NCBI GenBank assembly: GCA_018401935.1 | Contig: JAGYJQ010000003.1 | Location: 124,001 to 188,000 of the forward strand | Reading direction: 5' to 3' | DNA: 64,000 nucleotides | Origin: Balneolaceae bacterium | GTDB lineage: Bacteria > Bacteroidota > Rhodothermia > Balneolales > Balneolaceae | In this document: positions 8,253-16,118 of the stretch, in pieces | Position numbering within the stretch: position 1 is the stretch's first letter | How the letters are laid out: each line of letters opens with the position of its first letter | Position numbers and translations under genes: made by a program | Notes under the pieces: model-generated | Databases searched by the model: none | What the model was told of the DNA's origin: nothing | The model's input: the letters and a program-made list of their open reading frames with translations, nothing else

Positions 8253-9692
8253 ATGATAAGGTTTACGTTAGCAGTCTTTATTTTTTTAAAACTTTCTACT
8301 GAGACTCAATCATTCTATTTAACTAATCAGACCTCTATGCTCAATATAGAGGATGGTATTGCGTATTCAGTGGATACACAAAAGGCTACGGTCTATGCCT
8401 ACAATAATTTAACCCAAGAGTTGCTCATACTAATGGGTAACAGATTTTCGGTCATAGATACCATCATTTTCAATCCAAATTTACTGTTTGATACGTATTA
8501 CGCCTCTGGGCAAAATAAATTATCACGTGAACCAAAGAATCTACACTTTTATTATGACCCTAATACCGGGCTTCCCATGCTACTTTTCTGGGACAGTGGG
8601 TTAGGTCGTGTGCACAGCTATGATATCCACTCTAAGCAAATAAACAGGTTGGATACTTCCTATGACATGAGAGGCTTTTTTGGCCATGGAGCCTTTGTAG
8701 ATAATGAAAAGTTAGATATTTACACCATGGGTGGATATGGAGAATTTGTTCACAAAAAGAATTTCTTAAAATTTAGTTCTGCATTTAAAGAGTGGGTTGA
8801 AATAGAAACAAGTGGGGAGATACCTTCGGATGCCTTATTTGGGCAATTATATTTTGATGAGGCTAGAAATAGGTATTTGTTTGTGCAAAGGGTTTGGGAT
8901 ATGAAGATCATTATACATGAACTGTTGAGTGACGGTTATGTATGGAAGCTTATAAATAACTTTGAATTTAATATGGATGTTCGAGATGCAGAAATATACT
9001 CATTCCCATTTTCTGGCAACTATTCCAACATACATCCAGATTGGATCGCATTTCATGCAAATTTTCTCTTCCATTTATCTGAAAACAAACTCTACCGACT
9101 TAATAATCCTGAAATATCACAGGAAATTTACCGAACCTTTAGCATGCACCCTATAAATGGCACCGATTCGGTTATCATTGTAGGTGAAAAAAATAAATTG
9201 AACAAAGAACTAGGTGTTTACAAAGCATCTATTGACGACATCATAGATTTTGCTGAACCGCTTTCTGGTTTTTCAAGATTTAATTATTCACTTTATGCTT
9301 TATCAGGTTTTTTACTTTTTACTTTTGGTTGGTTACTACTCAAAAAAAGAAACCAGCCACAGGATGAACCCACTATAAAATTTAACTCCAATCGTTCGGC
9401 CGTTACCGTTAGAATAAAGGGTAAACACGTTGTATTTGAGGAAAGTTTAGATCTAAAGTTTTGGGGAATTGTACTCTCACTGCTAGACCAACATGTTAAC
9501 ACTATTTCCTTTGCAGAATTTGATTCCTATCTATTTGATGAGCAATATCAAGCAAATCAATACACGTTAAAACGTAACCAGCTCATCTATCACATTAACA
9601 ATCGTCTTGGAATTCAATTTGTTACTTCTAGAAAAGAAATCCATGACAAACGATATAAAAGGATTGTATTAGATTTCTCTGTGTTGAAGTAA
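8253..9692 (+). CDS. Predicted membrane-spanning one-component regulator: exported propeller-like domain, one TM helix, cytosolic winged-helix-like domain
   Basis: A 479-residue protein with a signal peptide or N-terminal anchor (about 1-20). Residues 25-340 are rich in short beta strands with repeating W/Y-containing segments, as in kelch or beta-propeller sensors. A single membrane helix at about 344-363 (LYALSGFLLFTFGWLLL) is followed by the stop-transfer KKRNQ. The last 116 residues look cytosolic: strands VTVRIKGKHVVF, helices DLKFWGIVLSLLD and YTLKRNQLIYHINNRLG, then a wing-like IQFVTSRKEIHDKRYKRIVL. This is the layout of a ToxR/OmpR-type winged helix. No phosphoacceptor or kinase domain is seen. 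The secreted protein downstream is a natural candidate target. Sensor and DNA-binding roles are inferred, not shown. Confidence 0.6.
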   Translation: MIRFTLAVFIFLKLSTETQSFYLTNQTSMLNIEDGIAYSVDTQKATVYAYNNLTQELLILMGNRFSVIDTIIFNPNLLFDTYYASGQNKLSREPKNLHFYYDPNTGLPMLLFWDSGLGRVHSYDIHSKQINRLDTSYDMRGFFGHGAFVDNEKLDIYTMGGYGEFVHKKNFLKFSSAFKEWVEIETSGEIPSDALFGQLYFDEARNRYLFVQRVWDMKIIIHELLSDGYVWKLINNFEFNMDVRDAEIYSFPFSGNYSNIHPDWIAFHANFLFHLSENKLYRLNNPEISQEIYRTFSMHPINGTDSVIIVGEKNKLNKELGVYKASIDDIIDFAEPLSGFSRFNYSLYALSGFLLFTFGWLLLKKRNQPQDEPTIKFNSNRSAVTVRIKGKHVVFEESLDLKFWGIVLSLLDQHVNTISFAEFDSYLFDEQYQANQYTLKRNQLIYHINNRLGIQFVTSRKEIHDKRYKRIVLDFSVLK

Positions 9693-9905
9693 ATCCTTAT
9701 AAAAGTAGTTAACTCTCCCTTTTCTCCAACCACTCAATTCAACTGGGCTTAGGTGCACTATACTCGTGTTAAATTTAATACCTGGTTGAACTTTGGCGTT
9801 CTGGATTCGGTTGAATTGAAAAATGATTCAGAGACACCAAGTATTCGAGACACCAATCAGAATCAACAGAGATTTAATCTAAGCAACGTTAAACATATAA
9901 ATGAT

Positions 9906-10925
9906 ATGACCATCGCCCATCCATACCAATCGACCCTTTATCTATTAACAACCGGCTTATTGATGGTCCTTACCCTGTCACATCCATCTCAATTATATGC
10001 ACAAAACTTCCAAATCACTCTTGATGCAGCAGATGATGCAACGCTTTATGAGTCAAGTCAAGGAAATATTGCTAACAGTAAAGGGCAGTATATATTTATA
10101 GGTAAAACAAATAATGGTGATTTACGTCGCTCTTTAATTCGTTTTAACCTGGGGACAGAAATTCCATCCGATGCAACTATTGATTCGGTTTTTTTATTCC
10201 TATCTATGAACAAAACCCAAAATGCAGCGCAAGATGTACGCATTTACCCTGTTTTGGGAGCTTGGGCAGAGGGTAGTTCTGATGCATCAGCAAACGAAGG
10301 AAAAGGCATTTCAGCCACCGAAGGAGATCCCACATGGATTCACCGCGTTTATCCTGATACGTTATGGAATAACGAAGGTGGAGATATTGGTGAGGAAATT
10401 TTGTTTGAAGGCAGCATCCAAGGTAGTGGAAGCTATAGCCTAAAAGGAACAGATGAGTTTATTACACTTTTTGATCAATGGCGAAAAGGGGATATGCCTA
10501 ATTATGGGGTGATGCTTATTGGCAACGAAGATTCTCAGAACCGGTCCTCAAAACGATTCGCATCTGCCCAATTTAGTGGTAGTACAAATCGCCCTAGCTT
10601 AACGCTGTACGGAACCTACAATAACGGCACGAGCAGTGAAGAGGAAGCCAAACTTCATAAAATGACCTCTAGCCTTGCTCCAAACTATCCAAACCCCTTT
10701 AATCCATCGACTAGTATAGGTTTTACACTAGCACAAGCGGAACGTGTTGAATTAACCGTCTACAATCAACTGGGAATGCCTGTTCAAAAATTACTGCAAG
10801 AATATCGGAATGCAGGTACACATACCATCCTGTTCGACGCAGCCAACTTACCCAGCGGATTGTACTTTTATCAGCTTAAAACATCGAATGGAACGCTCAC
10901 CCGCAGTATGAGCCTGATTAAATAG
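9906..10925 (+). CDS. Secreted DNRLRE-domain protein with C-terminal type-A sorting domain
   Basis: An exported protein of 339 residues from the ATG at 9906. An in-frame GTG at 9753 would add 51 residues that hide the signal peptide, so I prefer 9906, where MTIAHPYQ leads into a hydrophobic core and a LYAQ cleavage site. Residues about 33-240 match a DNRLRE domain: DDATLYESSQG, RRSLIRFNLG, the ITATEGDPTWIHR-like and NYGVMLIGNED segments. The final 80 residues form a sorting domain: NYPNPFNPST, VELTVYNQLGMPV and LPSGLYFYQLKT. Such tails direct passage through the outer membrane (type IX secretion in Bacteroidota; assumed here) and are cleaved. DNRLRE modules occur in surface adhesins and polysaccharide-acting proteins; no catalytic domain is present. 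Confidence 0.85.
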   Translation: MTIAHPYQSTLYLLTTGLLMVLTLSHPSQLYAQNFQITLDAADDATLYESSQGNIANSKGQYIFIGKTNNGDLRRSLIRFNLGTEIPSDATIDSVFLFLSMNKTQNAAQDVRIYPVLGAWAEGSSDASANEGKGISATEGDPTWIHRVYPDTLWNNEGGDIGEEILFEGSIQGSGSYSLKGTDEFITLFDQWRKGDMPNYGVMLIGNEDSQNRSSKRFASAQFSGSTNRPSLTLYGTYNNGTSSEEEAKLHKMTSSLAPNYPNPFNPSTSIGFTLAQAERVELTVYNQLGMPVQKLLQEYRNAGTHTILFDAANLPSGLYFYQLKTSNGTLTRSMSLIK

Positions 10926-10926
10926 G

Positions 10927-13467
10927 CTACTTTTTTGCGGCGATCAATTCAATAGCTTGTTCTTTGGTTATGTCTTCAGGCTGTTTGCCTTTAGGTAAGC
11001 CAATATTCTTTTTACCGTACTTAATGTAAGGACCATAACGGCCATTCATTATTTTAATTGGCGTCTCGGTATCGGGAAAATTACCTAAATCATAGAGTTC
11101 GGAGCTCCCTCTCTTGGCCGATTTTTGACTTAGCAATTCAACTGCTCTGTCTAACTCAACCGTCAGTACATCATCATCCTTAGTCAATGACTTAAAACTT
11201 CCATCATGCACGACATAGGGGCCATATCGACCAACTCCTGCTTTTACCACTTTTCCATCATCCGGGTGTTCGCCCAACATACGTGGTAAAGCAAGCAATT
11301 TTAAGGCTAATTCTATGTCAACTTCTTCGGGACTCATCCCTTTAAGTAAGGAAACACGTTTCGGTTTTTTATTCTCCTCGGTTAATTCACCCAATTGAAC
11401 ATAAGGACCATATCGGCCCGATAACACAAATACAGGAAGACCGGTATCTTCATCAAGTCCAACGGGCTTATCTTCTTCGGTTGACCTCTGTATGAGCTCT
11501 TCTAACTTGCTTGCTGTTAGATCACTCGGATCCATGTCCAGTGGTAATGACGTAGTGATTTCCTCCCCATCCTTTTGCATTTTCGCATAAGGTCCAAAAC
11601 GACCAATAGCCACGTTAATTCCCTCTAGACCTTCCAAGGGTAAATCTAACAACTTAGCTTTTTGAGGATCGATTTGATCTTCTTGGGAATCAACTTTTGC
11701 TTTAAGCCCATTAACTCCTTTATAGTAATCGTCTAGATAGGCAACCGGGTCCTGTTTTCCATTGGCTACTTCATCCAGTTTATCTTCCAAATTTGAGGTA
11801 AAATCACTATCAACCAGATCAGGAAAATGTTGCTCTAACAAAGCGGTAACCGCAAAAGCGGTAAAACTGGGGACCAATGCTTTGCCTTCTTTTTTTGCAT
11901 AGCCACGATCTTGGATGGTGGAAATTACCGCTGCATAGGTGCTTGGCCTACCAACTCCACTTTTTTCGAGTTCTTTTACAAGAGTGGCCTCGGTATAGCG
12001 AGCGGGGGGTTTCGTTTCGTGCTCACTGAAAGCCAGATCTTGTAGTTCGGTACGATCACCCGCAGTTAGATTGGGTAAAAACTGCTCCTGGTTCTCTAAT
12101 GCCGCCTCTGGATCATCACTTCCTTCAACATAAGCGCGGAAAAAACCTGGGAATAAAATCTTCTTACCGCTACTACGAAAACTAGCCGTTGCTTCGGCAG
12201 AAGTCGCTTCAATACTCACATTAGTAAACTCTAATTCCGCCTCGGCCATCTGGGTCGCTATGGTTCTCTTCCAAATAAGGTCATATAATTTTAGCTCCCT
12301 ATCACGTAACCCCGACTGTTCAGGCATGACAAATCGAGAACCCGATGGACGGATAGCTTCATGAGCTTCCTGTGCACTTTTTCCTTTGGCGGTATAATTT
12401 CGAACACGTTCGAATAAATATTCTTTTCCATACTGATCAACAATCCCTTCCCTAGCCGCCTCTATTGCCTGGCCAGATAGTCGGGTAGAGTCTGTTCTCA
12501 TGTAGGTTATAAACCCTTTTTCATACAACTTCTGAGCCACACTCATCGTGTCACGTGCTGAATAACCAAATTTTCTATTGGCCTCTTGTTGAAGTGTAGA
12601 GGTAATGAACGGAGGGGCTGGGTTTCGCTTTTGAACTTTTACATCGACATCGCTTACTTTCCAATCTGCCCTCTTAAGTTGGCTTACTAACGAGTCCGCT
12701 TGTGTTTCATCAAGCAAAACGACAGAACCCGGTTTTTTAAGCTTACCCGTATTTTCGTCGAAATCTTTTCCACTGGCAACTCTTTTACTATCAACATGAG
12801 TTAAATCTGCTTTGAATTGACTTTGGTCCCCCTCTTTTTGAACCATTGCTTGCAGGTCATAATAGGTTCCTTTTCGAAATTTCATGCGCTCTCGTTCACG
12901 TTGTACAATGAACTCAACTGCCACAGATTGTACCCGCCCAGCAGAAAGTCCGGGTGCAATTTTCTTCCACAATAAAGGCGATACTGTGTACCCAGCCAGT
13001 CGGTCCAAAATTCGTCTGGTTTCTTGCGCATAGACCAAGTTCATATCAATATCGCGGGTATTTTCTAAAGCATTCTGAACCGCTTCCTTGGTAATTTCTC
13101 TAAATACCATTCTCTTTACTGGTACTTTAGGTTTTAATACCTCTAATAAATGCCAAGATATCGCTTCCCCCTCACGATCTTCATCTGTTGCCAATATAAG
13201 CTCATCTACCCCTTTCAACTTATCCTTTAGCCGTTTAACTATCTTTTTCTTATCCGGCGGGGTCACATAAATAGCAAAGTATCGGTCATCTGGATTAATA
13301 CCCAAACTAGACCAACTCTCTTTTTTGTACTTAGCAGGTACCAATTTAGCCGAAGAAGGCAAATCTCTGATATGCCCCATGGACGAATCTACCTCATAGC
13401 CTTTAGGCAAATACTTACTTATCGTCTTTGTTTTTGTTGGGGATTCTACTATTACGAGTCTTTTCAT
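10927..13467 (-). CDS. topA: DNA topoisomerase I
   Basis: A type IA topoisomerase relaxing negative supercoils. The TOPRIM domain begins MKRLVIVESPTK and carries ATDEDREGEAISWHL (about 93-107) with the acidic metal site. The catalytic tyrosine is Y322 in GFITYMRTDSTRL. Instead of the four-cysteine zinc fingers of enterobacterial TopA, the C-terminus has four lysine-rich Topo_C repeats, each marked by GRxGPY (GRFGPYAKM, GRYGPYVQL, GRYGPYVVHD, GRYGPYIKYGKKNIGLPKG), as in many Bacteroidota and Actinobacteria. It ends one base from the convergent secreted-protein gene and ends in the lysine-rich AAKK. Length 846 is normal. Confidence 0.97.
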   Translation of the reverse strand: MKRLVIVESPTKTKTISKYLPKGYEVDSSMGHIRDLPSSAKLVPAKYKKESWSSLGINPDDRYFAIYVTPPDKKKIVKRLKDKLKGVDELILATDEDREGEAISWHLLEVLKPKVPVKRMVFREITKEAVQNALENTRDIDMNLVYAQETRRILDRLAGYTVSPLLWKKIAPGLSAGRVQSVAVEFIVQRERERMKFRKGTYYDLQAMVQKEGDQSQFKADLTHVDSKRVASGKDFDENTGKLKKPGSVVLLDETQADSLVSQLKRADWKVSDVDVKVQKRNPAPPFITSTLQQEANRKFGYSARDTMSVAQKLYEKGFITYMRTDSTRLSGQAIEAAREGIVDQYGKEYLFERVRNYTAKGKSAQEAHEAIRPSGSRFVMPEQSGLRDRELKLYDLIWKRTIATQMAEAELEFTNVSIEATSAEATASFRSSGKKILFPGFFRAYVEGSDDPEAALENQEQFLPNLTAGDRTELQDLAFSEHETKPPARYTEATLVKELEKSGVGRPSTYAAVISTIQDRGYAKKEGKALVPSFTAFAVTALLEQHFPDLVDSDFTSNLEDKLDEVANGKQDPVAYLDDYYKGVNGLKAKVDSQEDQIDPQKAKLLDLPLEGLEGINVAIGRFGPYAKMQKDGEEITTSLPLDMDPSDLTASKLEELIQRSTEEDKPVGLDEDTGLPVFVLSGRYGPYVQLGELTEENKKPKRVSLLKGMSPEEVDIELALKLLALPRMLGEHPDDGKVVKAGVGRYGPYVVHDGSFKSLTKDDDVLTVELDRAVELLSQKSAKRGSSELYDLGNFPDTETPIKIMNGRYGPYIKYGKKNIGLPKGKQPEDITKEQAIELIAAKK

Positions 13468-13516
13468 GGGCCTTTTTAATGGGAATAACAGATGTAAATA
13501 ATTGGGCAGTAATTAG

Positions 13517-13533
13517 TTCCTTATCTTAAGGAA
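13517..13533 (-). terminator. Small hairpin between the peroxiredoxin gene and topA
   Basis: TTCCTTA (13517-13523) and TAAGGAA (13527-13533) form a seven-pair stem with a three-base loop just after the peroxiredoxin stop on the minus strand. No clear U tract follows, so it may be an RNA-stabilising stem or a weak terminator rather than a strong one. Confidence 0.35.
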
Positions 13534-13537
13534 TAGA

Positions 13538-14011
13538 TTACAAACTTTCTACCAGCTCTTTTAACTCCTCGGCATGCGCTTTGGTATTCACTTTTTCGAT
13601 GACTGCCAAAATAGTACCATCTGTGTCAATAACAAAGGCTGAACGAGAAGGGGCTTCATAAACTTTTCCGTACATCTTTTTTTCCACTATGGATTGGGTC
13701 GCCTTAGCAAAGGCATGTTCAGGATCGGATAGTAAGGTAAATGAAATTCCCTGTTTATCAGCATATTTTTTATGTGAACCACAGGTATCTTTACTTAAGG
13801 CCATTAAGTGATACCCTTTTTCGGCAAACCAAGATGCATGTTCAGCTAAACTCGCCGTCTGTTTATCACAACTTCCGGTGTTATTTTTCATGTAGACGGA
13901 TACAACAGCTCGGCGGTCAAGTAATGATGAGAAAAGTTGTTCATTTTCTTGGCCATTTTGCACCGTTTTTATCATAAAATCGGTATCTATTTTGCTTCCT
14001 ATCTCTTTCAT
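13538..14011 (-). CDS. Peroxiredoxin, Bcp/PrxQ-like, with atypical active-site loop
   Basis: A thiol peroxidase of 157 residues, the usual Bcp length. The fold markers are present: the active-site loop KNNTGSCDKQT, SHKKYADKQGISFTLLSDPEHAFAKA, and SRSAFVIDTDGTILAV. The peroxidatic cysteine is C48 and the catalytic threonine of the TxxC motif is T45. The loop is unusual: Bcp proteins normally read DNTPGCT, whereas here the proline and glycine are replaced (NNTGSCD). A second cysteine, C77 in SKDTCGSH, could be the resolving residue, as in PrxQ proteins whose partner cysteine lies in helix 3; the usual cysteine five residues after the first is missing. It lies leftward between the Nudix gene and topA. 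Confidence 0.82.
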   Translation of the reverse strand: MKEIGSKIDTDFMIKTVQNGQENEQLFSSLLDRRAVVSVYMKNNTGSCDKQTASLAEHASWFAEKGYHLMALSKDTCGSHKKYADKQGISFTLLSDPEHAFAKATQSIVEKKMYGKVYEAPSRSAFVIDTDGTILAVIEKVNTKAHAEELKELVESL

Positions 14012-14163
14012 TATTTTTTCCTCGTATGATCTTTTGTGTGGTGGTTGGTGTATGTGATGGTTGTTTCGTTGCCCTGTACATCTTGTTCGTTTTTTAAGGT
14101 ACTATGTAAACAACTTTCAAAACTTAACAGGATTATAGTAACGGATAATACTGCTTCATTCGT

Positions 14164-14790
14164 TCACCTTTTAACACCTTCGTTCATCCCACTTTGCTTT
14201 GGAAATTTTCCAAACTGAAGGTGCCTATCACGCGTATGCAATAGATACTTTGCCGTAGTGGCTGCTACAAGTGAGTGATCAATAAGCCCTGACTGAACAA
14301 AGTCTAAAAATTGTTCAATGGGTATTAAATGTACCTGAATGCGCTCGTTTCCATCCAGCTTTTGCTCGGCTACTTTTTCGCAGTTCACCGCTAAAAAACT
14401 ATGCGTGTAGTTATCTTGCATTGCTGGATTTGAACTTACTTTTCCCAAAGAAATCCACTCTTCCGAGGCAAACCCGGTTTCCTCGAGTAGTTCACGTTTA
14501 GAGGTTTCTAACGGGTGTTCACCCGGATCACATACCCCACCCGCTAACTCTAGGGTAGGGGTTTGAAGTCCGTATCTGTACTGCTCGACCAGAATCACCT
14601 TATCGTCCTTGGTTAATGCCATCACGTTAATCCAGTCGGGCGCCTTTAACACTGAAAAACTAGCCCTATGCTGTTCCGAACTCAATATCATATCCCTCTG
14701 CACTAGTTCAAATATCTTTGTGAGCTGCAAAGTGCGTTCTTGTTCGGTTTTCCAAGATTCAATGGTAAAGGTGAAATCAGCATGCATCAT
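14164..14790 (-). CDS. Nudix hydrolase, ADP-ribose pyrophosphatase-like
   Basis: The 208-residue protein has a complete Nudix box, G-x5-E-x7-R-E-x2-E-E-x-G, in the segment GGVCDPGEHPLETSKRELLEETGF, preceded by VILVEQYRYGLQTPTLELAGG, a substrate-side pattern common in ADP-ribose and nucleotide-sugar pyrophosphatases. These enzymes cut the pyrophosphate of NDP-X substrates with Mg ions in the cytosol. The start at 14790 is followed by a second in-frame ATG. The gene is divergent from AMP nucleosidase, which is also a nucleotide salvage enzyme, so the pair may share a control region. The exact substrate cannot be assigned. Confidence 0.85.
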   Translation of the reverse strand: MMHADFTFTIESWKTEQERTLQLTKIFELVQRDMILSSEQHRASFSVLKAPDWINVMALTKDDKVILVEQYRYGLQTPTLELAGGVCDPGEHPLETSKRELLEETGFASEEWISLGKVSSNPAMQDNYTHSFLAVNCEKVAEQKLDGNERIQVHLIPIEQFLDFVQSGLIDHSLVAATTAKYLLHTRDRHLQFGKFPKQSGMNEGVKR

Positions 14791-14880
14791 AATCTAGTAA
14801 AAATAAGGGCGAGTCTGAGATAAAGGGTTGCAAGAAATCTACGGTATTTTCGGGTATATCACTGCGTTATCTCCTCAGGT

Positions 14881-14888
14881 TAAATTTG
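14881..14888 (+). promoter_or_regulatory. Candidate -7 box (TAnnTTTG) before AMP nucleosidase
   Basis: TAAATTTG lies 13 bases before the ATG at 14902, fitting the Bacteroidota -7 consensus with a very short leader. No convincing -33 element is visible. Confidence 0.3.
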
Positions 14889-14901
14889 TTTATATTGGTA
14901 T

Positions 14902-16065
14902 ATGAAAAAAATTATGTCCATTTCGCCTGATTCATTCACCAATGATGATGTTCAGCTACTTTGCGATCGTATGGATCAGCTGTTTGATCAAGGCTTTTAT
15001 CCTTATCTTGAAATTCACCGAGACTATTCGAAGCACAACCCAAGGCTGACCGGGGAAATGGCGCACCCAAGGATATTTAGATGGTATTTGATCCGCGAAC
15101 TAGACCGGCTTTTAAGCAAAGGAGCCTCTATACAATTACATCAAAAAAGAACCCGCATTGCACTAAATGATCCTACTTTATTATCTCATATGGATGAAGA
15201 GGAGTGGGATTTTACCAAAAAAAAACTGTTCCTATTTTCTCCTGAGCGCGTAGATCTTTCCATTAATAGGCTGCTGCATTACACTGGAACTGAGCCGGTA
15301 CATTTTCAACGGTATATCCTATTTACCAACTACGACATGCATGTAGAAGTGTTCAAAGAAAAATTTCCAGATGCGATAAAACCCGATAATGAAGGGGTTC
15401 AAATGCCCGCTTATCACTGGGTGCAACCGAACAATACCGGTATTAGTCTCATTAACATTGGTGTTGGCCCCTCTAATGCAAAAACCATAACGGATCATAT
15501 ATCCGTATTACGACCCGACGCAATGATTATGGTTGGCCATTGCGGTGGTTTACGAAATCATCAGCAAATTGGGGATTTTGTTTTAGCAAGCGGATACTAT
15601 CGGGACGACCGTGTTCTGGACGACGTATTTCCTATTGGAAATCCTGTCATACCCAATTATTTGCTCAACAGTTATCTAAAACAAGCACTCGATAAGCAGG
15701 GCGTTGAGCACAGAATTGGAACGGTATTTACTACAGCCAATCGGAATTGGGAGTTTTCAGCCAAAGATACCGTGCAGCGAATCCACCAGAGTCGCAGTGT
15801 CGCCATTGATATGGAATCTGCCACCGTAGCGACCAATGGCTTTCGATATCGTGTTCCACATGCTACACTATTGAGTGTAAGCGACAAGCCATTACATGGT
15901 AAACCCAAGCTTAGTCAACAGGCTCAAGAGTTTTACAATCGCTCCAAAAAACTTCACCTGGAATTGGTTCTTGAAACCATAGAGGCGGTCAAACTACATC
16001 ATCCCGAAGGGCTACCAAATTCCAGTATTCGAGCGATCAATGAACCCCTTATGGGCGGTGTTTAA
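14902..16065 (+). CDS. amn: AMP nucleosidase
   Basis: Hydrolyses AMP to adenine and ribose 5-phosphate. The catalytic domain of the nucleoside phosphorylase fold covers about 140-375: INIGVGPSNAKTITDHI, MIMVGHCGGLRNHQQIGDFVLASGY (the purine-phosphorylase core), the R-x-GTVFTTANRNWEF segment, and AIDMESATVATNGFRYRVP with the conserved MES-type substrate contact. DKPLHGKPK near the end is characteristic of Amn. At 387 residues it is shorter than the E. coli enzyme (about 480) because the N-terminal regulatory part is reduced. It is divergent from the Nudix gene. Confidence 0.88.
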   Translation: MKKIMSISPDSFTNDDVQLLCDRMDQLFDQGFYPYLEIHRDYSKHNPRLTGEMAHPRIFRWYLIRELDRLLSKGASIQLHQKRTRIALNDPTLLSHMDEEEWDFTKKKLFLFSPERVDLSINRLLHYTGTEPVHFQRYILFTNYDMHVEVFKEKFPDAIKPDNEGVQMPAYHWVQPNNTGISLINIGVGPSNAKTITDHISVLRPDAMIMVGHCGGLRNHQQIGDFVLASGYYRDDRVLDDVFPIGNPVIPNYLLNSYLKQALDKQGVEHRIGTVFTTANRNWEFSAKDTVQRIHQSRSVAIDMESATVATNGFRYRVPHATLLSVSDKPLHGKPKLSQQAQEFYNRSKKLHLELVLETIEAVKLHHPEGLPNSSIRAINEPLMGGV

Positions 16066-16118
16066 TGATTATCCAGCCTGGTTCACGGATGCTGGGCATC
16101 TAATCTAAAATGCCGGGG

